Source of the DNA: Verrucomicrobiia bacterium
GTDB taxonomy: Bacteria > Verrucomicrobiota > Verrucomicrobiia > Limisphaerales > JADLHS01
NCBI GenBank assembly: GCA_011525685.1
Contig: WYBW01000022.1
Coordinates: 1 to 64,000, forward strand
Length of the DNA: 64,000 bases
Direction of reading: 5' to 3'
Part shown: piece by piece, positions 59,401 to 64,000 of the stretch
Layout: each line of letters begins with the position of its first letter
Numbering within the stretch: the first letter of the stretch is position 1
Notes under the pieces: generated by a model
The model's input: only the letters and a program-made list of their open reading frames with translations
Databases searched by the model: none
What the model was told of the DNA's origin: nothing
Translations under genes and position numbers: made by a program

Positions 59401-59502
59401 GAGACGGCTCATGGCCGCGATTCCCAAACCCACGAGCACCGCCGAGAGCAGGCAAATGAGCAGCCGGTTACGCAACGAGAATTGAATGATCGAGTTCAGC
59501 AT
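56401..59502 (-). CDS. czcA: Heavy-metal efflux RND pump (CzcA type)
   Basis: 1033 residues, the full length of HME-RND pumps. It carries two large periplasmic loops and twelve membrane helices. The TM4 proton-relay motif reads AIDFGIIVDGAVVMVENSIRRL: the D-F-G-x-x-V-D-G form with two Asp and one Glu belongs to CzcA-type pumps for Zn, Co, Cd or Ni, not the copper CusA form. Other family segments are FPDTTPVQVQINTVAPSLNPLEIEQQIT and GYTVEWGGQFENMERANRRL. It lies between the adaptor gene and the PII gene. It would export divalent cations from periplasm or cytoplasm through the outer-membrane channel. Confidence 0.93.
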   Translation of the reverse strand: MLNSIIQFSLRNRLLICLLSAVLVGLGIAAMSRLPIDAFPDTTPVQVQINTVAPSLNPLEIEQQITLSVELAISGLPGLQNVRSVSKFGFSQVVATFADSTGIYLARQLVSERLSGVELPEGIARPQLGPIATGLGEVFHYLVTTDNTNRTLTELRELHDWVIKPELRKVPGVAEVNSWGGFEKQFHVVVEPERIIKYGLTFQDVFEALEANNRNVGGGQVVVSGDAMLVHGLGLTTTIKEIGNIVVATHDGTPVRVHDVGRVQIDHEIRRGAVSADGKGERVLGLGFMLMGENSHVVTRNLAARLAEVQKSLPEDVRVEILYERTDLVDKVIRTVEHNLLAGALLVIVILFLFLGNLRAGLIVALAIPLSMLFAGDLMLQAGIAASLLSLGAIDFGIIVDGAVVMVENSIRRLAHDQHKLGRPLSGQEREKTLVSASLEVARPVAFGVGIIMIVFLPILTLEGIEGKLFRPMALTMIFALLGSLILSLTVVPVLASMALPKSIKEEEPWIVRLAHRLYTPVLNLAFRFRRGTLVGAVVLVAIALVIALRMGGEFLPKLSEGTLVVNVIRLAGVYVDEAAASNTRLERLILENFPNEVERAWSRLGTAEVATDPMGIELTDIFLTLKPREQWKRARTQQQLAAQIEKVVKDTPGINAVLTQPIEMRLNEMIAGIRSDIGIKIYGDDLETLRQLSDEVQKVLKDIRGAGEISGEQISGQPVLQVKVDADAIARYGMPTRDVLNMVEAVGGRKVGEIREGQRRFPLAVRLPDAQRTDPEVLAATLIPTVAGPVVRMDQVTRLTQTEGPSTIQREWSRRRITVQCNTRGRDVASFVDEAKKKIAGQVKLPEGYTVEWGGQFENMERANRRLMIIVPMALGLIFILLYMSLGSVRDVFIVATGIPLGAVGGVAALALRWMPLTVSAGIGFIALSGVAILNGLVLVTFIKQRLAAGAPLEEAVREGCQVRLRPVLMTALVAAVGFIPMAINTGVGAEVQRPLATVVIGGIVSNTLLTLLVLPTLYTTFRRRERTEVEV

Positions 59503-59523
59503 GGGAAAGAAATGACGCCGTGG

Positions 59524-61107
59524 TTAATCAACGCATCCAGCGCCGAGGCGGGAGATGAGGAATTGAGATTTGAGCGCGAAACTGCCGGCGATGACGACTT
59601 GCTCGTCCGGCTTCAGCCCGGCGACAATTTCGACTCGACCGTCGCGTTTCCCGCCGAGTTGGACCGGTCGCGCCTCAAAAATGTCCGCGCTGGATTTGAC
59701 GAAGACCACGGTTGTTCCCGATACGTTTTGCAATGCCGCTTGCGGAACGACGACCGCACGGTCCGCACTGCTCGTGAGAATGCGCGCCCGTGCGAACATC
59801 TGGGCCTTGAGTTTCCCATCCGCATTGCTGACTTCCACCCGTCCGCGAGCCATGCGGGTGCGGTCATCCACTTTGGCCGACAACCAAGTCAATGTTCCGG
59901 TGAAGGTCTGTCCCGGCAACGATTCGACGCTCAGTTCCACCTTTTGCCCGACTTGAACTTTTGCCAGGAGCGATTCAGGAATGTTCACCATCGCCCAAAG
60001 CGCGGTGGTATCCGCCAATGTGAACAGTGGCTTGCCCATTTCCACCATCGCGCCTTGAACCGCCGTGCGTTCCACGATTTCGCCAGCAAACGGTGCGCGA
60101 AGTTCCAGAACTCCCGGTGTGCCCTTCTGCTCGGCTAGTGCCTGAATCTGCTGCTCGTCGAATCCCAGCACCATCAACTGTTGCTGCGCCTGCTGCACAG
60201 CGGCCATCGCGGACTGGTGGGCGGCTTCCGCTTCCTGAAGGTCCTTCTCGGACGAAATGCGTTGGGTGCGTAAGTTGCGCTCGCGCTCCAGGGTCTTGTC
60301 GCGAAGCCGGTCCTCAGCCAATGCTTTGACATACGCGCTCTGCGCTTCCCCGATGGCGACGGACGTGACGCGGGCCAAGAGGTCGCCCTGTTTGACGCGG
60401 TTGCCCAAGTCCACTTCAACGCTCTTAACGATTCCACCAACGAGCGGAGTGATTTGCGCGAGCTTGTTTTGGTTGAACGTCAGTTCGGCAAAAGCCTCGA
60501 TGCCCTGCGTCATTGTATCCACGCCCGGCGTGCTGACGACGACGCCTGCCTTGCCAGCGGACTCCGCCGAAGGCAACCGAACTTTGAGTCCCTGGCCGGG
60601 TTGCTTCTGACTCAACAGGTCTGGATGACAAATGCCGCATTCCTGTTCCGGCACGCCATGCTCTTTGCACATCAACGCCGCCGCAGTCGGCTTGGCGTCG
60701 CTCTCCGTTGAAGCGCCGGGTTTCGCCTCGCCTGGAGCGGCGTTCTTTTTCAACTCCGGGTGACAGAGGAAGCATTCGTCCTCATAGAGCGAGTGCTCCT
60801 TGCAGTAGAGGCGGCTCTTGTCTTGCGCATCAGGGTGGCACTCCCAGCAACGGTCTTCGTAGCGGTTGTGCTCTTTGCACCAGAGTCGGCCCTTCTCGCG
60901 AAGCTCGGGATGGCAAATGAAGCAATCCGCGTCCGGTGCGCCATGCTTGCAGACCCCCGCCTTCCCCACAGCTTTCGCCTCCGCCTTTTCGGTGTCAGCT
61001 TTTGCCGATGGGGGAGATTCCTTGTGCTCATTGGAACAACCACAAGGCACGACTGTCATTACCGCGAGCAAGAGCGCGTTTAACGTATTCCTAAACAATG
61101 GTTTCAT
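59524..61107 (-). CDS. czcB: RND periplasmic adaptor with four N-terminal Cys/His modules (CzcB-like)
   Basis: 527 residues. The signal/lipobox segment LLAVMTVVPCGCSN opens it. Residues ~53-162 hold four modules of the form C-K-x-H-x(5-8)-C-x2-C-H-P-[DE] (starts near 53, 77, 102, 147). The rest is a membrane-fusion protein: barrel-sandwich segments SVEVDLGNRVKQGDLLARV, a helical hairpin (LRTQRISSEKDLQEAEAAHQSAMAAVQQAQ), and ELRAPFAGEIVERTAVQGAMVEMGKPLF. It joins the inner-membrane pump to the outer-membrane factor. The Cys/His modules likely bind metal in the periplasm. The same modules form the neighbouring 126-residue protein. Confidence 0.9.
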   Translation of the reverse strand: MKPLFRNTLNALLLAVMTVVPCGCSNEHKESPPSAKADTEKAEAKAVGKAGVCKHGAPDADCFICHPELREKGRLWCKEHNRYEDRCWECHPDAQDKSRLYCKEHSLYEDECFLCHPELKKNAAPGEAKPGASTESDAKPTAAALMCKEHGVPEQECGICHPDLLSQKQPGQGLKVRLPSAESAGKAGVVVSTPGVDTMTQGIEAFAELTFNQNKLAQITPLVGGIVKSVEVDLGNRVKQGDLLARVTSVAIGEAQSAYVKALAEDRLRDKTLERERNLRTQRISSEKDLQEAEAAHQSAMAAVQQAQQQLMVLGFDEQQIQALAEQKGTPGVLELRAPFAGEIVERTAVQGAMVEMGKPLFTLADTTALWAMVNIPESLLAKVQVGQKVELSVESLPGQTFTGTLTWLSAKVDDRTRMARGRVEVSNADGKLKAQMFARARILTSSADRAVVVPQAALQNVSGTTVVFVKSSADIFEARPVQLGGKRDGRVEIVAGLKPDEQVVIAGSFALKSQFLISRLGAGCVD

Positions 61108-61110
61108 AGG

Positions 61111-61491
61111 TCACTTCGCCTTATCGGCTGGCTTTTTCTTGAGTTCGGGATGGCAGATGAAGCACTCGTCTTCGTAGAGTGAGTGCTCCTTGCAGAACAG
61201 GCGCTTCTTGTCCTGGGCCTCGGGGTGACAGACCCAGCAACGGTCTTCGTAGCGTTCATGCTCCTTGCACCAGAGGCGACCTTTCTCCCGCAGTTTCGGA
61301 TCGCAAATGAAGCATTGGTCCTTCGCGATTTTATGCGGCTTGCATACCTCCGCTTTGGCGTCGGGCTTCTTCTTGTCGCCATCCTTGTCCTGGGCGACGA
61401 GTGTTTGGGTGACCGCGAATGCGAGCAGCATTACGAAGAACAGCGATGCGTAGTTTTGACGAACGGTTTTCATTATTGTGGTGTGTTTCAT
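61111..61491 (-). CDS. Small periplasmic Cys/His-module protein, paralogue of the adaptor N-terminus
   Basis: 126 residues (an internal ATG at 61473 is an alternative start). A signal peptide (SLFFVMLLAFAVTQTLVAQD) and a Lys/Asp-rich spacer are followed by three C-K-x-H...C-x2-C modules (starts near 50, 75, 100). The first has lost the final His (CFICDP). Protein and DNA of modules 1-3 closely match those at 53-117 of the adjacent adaptor, so one arose from the other. It lies 3 bases before the adaptor gene. A periplasmic metal buffer or chaperone is the likely role (inference). Confidence 0.8.
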   Translation of the reverse strand: MKHTTIMKTVRQNYASLFFVMLLAFAVTQTLVAQDKDGDKKKPDAKAEVCKPHKIAKDQCFICDPKLREKGRLWCKEHERYEDRCWVCHPEAQDKKRLFCKEHSLYEDECFICHPELKKKPADKAK

Positions 61492-61496
61492 GTGGT

Positions 61497-61664
61497 TTAG
61501 CGGTTGGGCGTGGAATTGGTTTTCGGAGGATAGTAGTCATGCACCGTCGGTGAAGTTCCCTTGTGTCCCTGATAGTTCGGCTTCTCGGACGTGGCACAGC
61601 CGGCCAGAACGAAGATCGTTGCGCCAACAGCGAAGCCGAGCATGATTTTAGTGATGAGTTTCAT
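61497..61664 (-). CDS. Very small lipoprotein of the metal operon
   Basis: 55 residues from ATG 61664, with GAAAGGAAAC just before it. The signal KIMLGFAVGATIFVLAGCATSEKP has a lipobox Cys at ~23. The mature part is polar (NYQGHKGTSPTVHDYYPPKTNS) with His and Tyr residues. Its start overlaps the stop of the upstream gene by four bases (ATGA). No family recognised. It is short enough to be missed in routine annotation. Confidence 0.72.
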   Translation of the reverse strand: MKLITKIMLGFAVGATIFVLAGCATSEKPNYQGHKGTSPTVHDYYPPKTNSTPNR

Positions 61665-62056
61665 GTTTCCTTTCTCTGTGATGGTTGATTCTTGTTAAGT
61701 TTGTCGTCAGAGCCGTCTTTCCAAACGACTTTGGTGGCAAATTTCTTTCCGAAAAGAGGCGAGCGGTAGTAAACGGTAACCGCTTGGCCGGTTTTCGGCA
61801 GCGCAGCGTCCGCAAATTTCCCATTCTGCAAGAAATTCGTTTGCCTCGTCCATACGACTTCGAGCGGTTCAGCATCCTTTCCGCACCGCAATGTCATCGT
61901 GCGGGAACTGCGCTCAATGGTCTGAACGACGCACTGGCGTTCGCGTGCTCGCGGCGGACGCGCCTGGCTTTCAAGCGGCGCGAGTCCGAGAATCATGCTC
62001 AACGCGAACAACCAGAGGCTTGGATTAGTCGGAATCAGTCGTCTCTTCGTGTGCAT
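61661..62056 (-). CDS. Small secreted protein of the metal operon
   Basis: 131 residues from ATG 62056. An ATG 15 bases upstream lies inside the ribosome site GAAAGGAAATGCC that serves this start. Signal peptide: SLWLFALSMILGLAPLESQARPP. The mature domain is a short beta barrel-like stretch (ECQCVVQTIERSSRTMTLRC-type: RQCVVQTIERSSRTMTLRCG, EVVWTRQTNFLQNG, GQAVTVYYRSPLFGKKFATKVVW) resembling OB-like periplasmic domains. No family is assigned. Its stop overlaps the next small lipoprotein start. Confidence 0.72.
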   Translation of the reverse strand: MHTKRRLIPTNPSLWLFALSMILGLAPLESQARPPRARERQCVVQTIERSSRTMTLRCGKDAEPLEVVWTRQTNFLQNGKFADAALPKTGQAVTVYYRSPLFGKKFATKVVWKDGSDDKLNKNQPSQRKET

Positions 62057-62067
62057 GGCATTTCCTT

Positions 62068-63366
62068 TCATTCTGGTTTCTTTGGAGTCGGGTTTTTGTT
62101 GGCTTCGCTCGGAACGGTGGCCAGCAATGCTTCGAGTTCCGCTTGAGCGATGTTCAGTTCCAGCAATTTCTGCTGGTAGGCCAGCCGGGCTTCGGCCGTC
62201 GTGCGCTGCGTGTCCAGCAGGTCAATGAAACCAAACTTTCCCTGCTCAAAACCTCCGCGCACCAACTCCAGCGCTTTCTCGGCTTTGGGCAGGATGCGTT
62301 CGCGATAGCTGGTGACTTGTTCGACCGCAGCCCGAAACCGCTGGCTGGCCGTCCTCCATTCGCGCAGCAATCGCTGTTCGATCCCCGTGAGTTCGGCCTC
62401 CGCGATGGAAACATTGGCGCGAGCCTCCTGCTTTTTGCCTTTCGCGCGGTCAAACAGTGGTATGGGCAAGGAAAAGTGGAGTTCCACAATGGATTCGTCG
62501 GTTTCGCCGAGGCGTCCGCCAGCCACACCAACTTTGACATCGGGATACGGCTCAAGCCGCGCCCGGCGCAGCTCCAACTCGGCGCGGTCGCGTGCGGTGC
62601 GCGCTCCGACCGAGCTTGGGTGCTGGGCGAGCCATCGCTCCGGCCCTTGGTCCAGCAAGGCCACATTCGCGGATTCGGCGAGCGTTCCCGTCAATCGCGT
62701 GGACTGCAACTCCGGCTGGCCCAACAGCGTGGCGAAACCTTGCCGCGCCGCGACCACTTCGCGCCGAAAGCCGACGAGGTCCGTTCGCACTTGTTCCAAC
62801 TGAATCTCCGCGCGCAACTGTTCCTGGTCGGAAGTCGCGCCCGCCTCGACCCGTTTGCGCGCGGTATCGGCGGATGACTCGGCAACCTTCACAAGATCGC
62901 CCGCCGCCTCCACGAGCCGCTCGGCGGCCAGCACTTGAAAGAACGCCGCCTTGACATCGCGCACCAGTTCTACGCGACGCAACGCCAGTTCCGCCTCGCT
63001 CAGTTGCACGCCAGCGCCGCCAATTTTGCGGTCCAACGATTTTTTTCCGGGAAACGGCAACGACTGCGCCACGCCAATCGTTTGCTTGGCGTCGGGAAAG
63101 CCTCTGCCGTTGTTCACCTGCCATTCTTCGGCGGTGAGTTCCAACTCCGGGTTGGTCCAGAGTTTGGCCTGGTAAGCCCGTCCAGCAGCGGCTTCCACGC
63201 GACTGCCGGAAGCGCGCAGTTCCGGATTCTGCGCGAGGGCAATTTGAATGGCTGCGTCCAGCGTGATGGCATTCGTCAGCGGCGGCGCACCTTCGGCCCG
63301 CACCCACACGACCCCAAATCCAAGCGTGATCAACACGATCAACTTCCAAAAAACATTTCGACTCAT
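62068..63366 (-). CDS. czcC: Outer-membrane efflux factor (CzcC/TolC-like)
   Basis: 432 residues from ATG 63366 (an in-frame start at 63378 precedes it). Signal peptide: KLIVLITLGFGVVWVRAEG. Two repeats of the OEP family follow: LDAAIQIALAQNPELRASGSRVEAAAGRAYQAKLWTNPELEL, then VELVRDVKAAFFQVLAAERLVEAAGDLVKVAE, and a second copy with AERWLAQHPSSVGARTARDRAELELRRARLEPYPDVKVG and VTSYRERILPKAEKALELVRGGFEQGKFGFIDLLDTQR. It is the trimeric exit duct for the CzcBA pump. It is first of the closely packed run czcC - small genes - czcB - czcA. Confidence 0.9.
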   Translation of the reverse strand: MSRNVFWKLIVLITLGFGVVWVRAEGAPPLTNAITLDAAIQIALAQNPELRASGSRVEAAAGRAYQAKLWTNPELELTAEEWQVNNGRGFPDAKQTIGVAQSLPFPGKKSLDRKIGGAGVQLSEAELALRRVELVRDVKAAFFQVLAAERLVEAAGDLVKVAESSADTARKRVEAGATSDQEQLRAEIQLEQVRTDLVGFRREVVAARQGFATLLGQPELQSTRLTGTLAESANVALLDQGPERWLAQHPSSVGARTARDRAELELRRARLEPYPDVKVGVAGGRLGETDESIVELHFSLPIPLFDRAKGKKQEARANVSIAEAELTGIEQRLLREWRTASQRFRAAVEQVTSYRERILPKAEKALELVRGGFEQGKFGFIDLLDTQRTTAEARLAYQQKLLELNIAQAELEALLATVPSEANKNPTPKKPE

Positions 63367-63438
63367 AAACATTCTCAAACCGAATCAACCAAATGGGAAA
63401 ACAAACGCGGTGTGCGGACACACCACGACTAGGAAGGC

Positions 63439-63457
63439 CGTCCCGTGATACGGGACG
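63439..63457 (-). terminator. Short hairpin between the 63460 gene and czcC
   Basis: CGTCCCG (63439-63445) pairs with CGGGACG (63451-63457) over a five-base loop, directly past the stop of the upstream gene at 63460. No T run follows on the minus strand, so it could be an attenuator, operator or weak terminator. The 63367-63459 gap holds nothing else. Confidence 0.3.
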
Positions 63458-63459
63458 AA

Positions 63460-63867
63460 TCAGGAAGCGAGGGAGGGAGCACGCGCAGGAAGCGCCGTGC
63501 GATGAACAAATTGGAAGGTATGAACCAGTTCGGGCGGGGCAACGCTCCACTCAATTAGGCCGCCGGACTTGAGCGAGAGCCGCTCATCGCAAGCATCGGT
63601 GGCGAACAGTGGAGCAAGCTCGATAGCTAGAGCTTCAGGCGCGATGACACGAATATCGGCGGCTTGAAGACCGCCCGACGTCACCCAATCGCAGACGCGT
63701 GAATCGGCGTGTCCACCGGATTCGGAGTCGGAAGGACAGCCCGCGCTGGCGTGGCTGCCAGTTTCGTGAAAAAATCCGGTCTTCGCCAACTGACAATGCG
63801 CTGCGCAGGCAAACCAATTCACCAGCAGCGTCAACGTCAGCAATGTTTTCAGGCCACGCACCGGCAT
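63460..63867 (-). CDS. Small exported protein at the head of the metal operon, function unknown
   Basis: 135 residues from ATG 63867 (a TTG at 63897 is an alternative). The hydrophobic segment LKTLLTLTLLVNWFACAAHCQLAK is a signal peptide or membrane anchor. The mature part has His/Cys pairs (HETGSHASAGCPSDSESGGHADSRVCDW) and then ordinary beta-like sequence. The Cys/His stretch and its position before the efflux genes suggest metal contact, but no family is recognised. Confidence 0.65.
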   Translation of the reverse strand: MPVRGLKTLLTLTLLVNWFACAAHCQLAKTGFFHETGSHASAGCPSDSESGGHADSRVCDWVTSGGLQAADIRVIAPEALAIELAPLFATDACDERLSLKSGGLIEWSVAPPELVHTFQFVHRTALPARAPSLAS

Positions 63868-63947
63868 ATTGATACTGGTTCTCAAGGATCGGTTCAACTT
63901 TTATTTGAGCGCTTACACTTTTTCGCCTTTTCGTGCCCCGCCCCGTC

Positions 63948-64000
63948 TCAATGATCGCAGATGCACGCATACTCGGCGCGCTTGCATTCGCCGCAGGTGT
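63948..64000 (-). CDS. C-terminus of a Cys-rich protein (truncated by window edge)
   Basis: The frame on the minus strand is open from the window edge to the stop at 63948. It reads TCGECKRAEYACICDH: four Cys in 16 residues plus a final His. The arrangement C-x2-C-x7-C-x-C suggests a metal-binding tail. The rest of the gene lies outside. Its place upstream of the metal-efflux genes agrees with a metal role. Confidence 0.5.
   Translation of the reverse strand, partial: TCGECKRAEYACICDH

Larger units (their letters stand above)
21406..64000. mobile_element. Putative integrative and conjugative element at tRNA-Cys (right end not seen)
   Basis: Supporting components in order: tRNA-Cys, tyrosine recombinase (21695), small element genes and XRE regulators, a methylase-helicase fusion with TnpV-like gene (23.9-29.0 kb), a Trb-type type IV secretion operon (36.7-46.6 kb), a Clp-like AAA+, a nuclease, cassette-like repeats, and a metal-resistance island. 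No relaxase or coupling protein is visible and no convincing direct repeat of the tRNA 3' end was found downstream, so the right boundary is unknown. The 29.6-36.6 kb block may be cargo, or may mean that two separate insertions are present. Confidence 0.5.

Noticed and set aside
59524-61491. Multiheme cytochrome interpretation of the C-x2-C-H motifs
   Set aside because: The modules also carry a conserved C-K-x-H part, one copy has lost the heme His, and the genes are in a metal-efflux operon, so metal binding is more likely. Left open in the findings.
1-64000. CRISPR arrays, rRNA genes, IS elements with transposase
   Set aside because: No regularly spaced short repeats with spacers, no rRNA-like sequence and no transposase reading frame were recognised.

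Overview
The window looks like a chromosomal stretch of a Gram-negative member of the Verrucomicrobiota (an inference). The signs are two pseudopilins of the H-X9-DG type common in that phylum, a verrucomicrobial-style C-terminal beta domain on the first protein, an ADP-heptose kinase and other outer-membrane genes, an interspersed palindromic repeat of a kind frequent in such genomes, and large Ser/Thr-kinase and adhesin-like proteins. No rRNA genes are present. Two tRNA genes are: an initiator tRNA-Met at 13.6 kb and tRNA-Cys at 21.4 kb.

Region 1 (1-21.4 kb) is ordinary core or carbohydrate-related chromosome. It holds a glycosyltransferase-PHP fusion, a pseudopilin, a PhoPQ-activated-type lipoprotein, an outer-membrane barrel, a run thiG - heptose kinase - panB, then moaC - mogA-like - SLBB lipoprotein - BioF-like acyltransferase. 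These are followed by an iron alcohol dehydrogenase, the initiator tRNA, a hybrid histidine kinase, and a sugar locus in which an orphan PTS EIIC is divergent from a GH43-like protein and a GH32 fructan hydrolase.

Region 2 (21.4 kb onward) appears to be an integrated mobile element whose left edge is tRNA-Cys. A tyrosine recombinase lies about 210 bases beyond the tRNA 3' end. It is followed by small element genes, a 1.6-kilo-residue N6-methylase/SNF2-helicase fusion with a TnpV-like gene overlapping its 5' end, and two XRE regulators. A kinase / ECF sigma / adhesin / pseudopilin block (29.6-36.6 kb) separates these from a Trb-type type IV secretion operon (36.7-46.6 kb, minus strand). The operon has the gene order C-D-x-E-x-J-L-F-G-I of Tn4371-like elements and ends at a strong terminator. 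No relaxase, coupling protein or VirB11/TrbB ATPase is visible. In the place where trbB would stand is a divergent, stand-alone Clp-D2-like AAA+ protein with an altered pore loop. No right attachment site was found, so the element may extend past 64 kb.

Region 3 (47.6-53.5 kb) is accessory DNA: a MORN/YwqK protein, a DUF1016-type nuclease carrying two palindromes inside its reading frame, an unrecognised 428-residue protein, a 35-residue protein with a near-perfect Shine-Dalgarno, and two ~245-base direct repeats flanking a small lipoprotein gene like a cassette.

Region 4 (52.9-64 kb, all minus strand) is a heavy-metal island: an outer-membrane factor, several small exported proteins, an adaptor with four Cys/His modules, a CzcA-type RND pump, a short-loop PII protein, a small membrane protein, a Zn/Cd-type P-ATPase and a TPMT-family methyltransferase. 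Together these would export divalent cations across both membranes and possibly detoxify metalloids.
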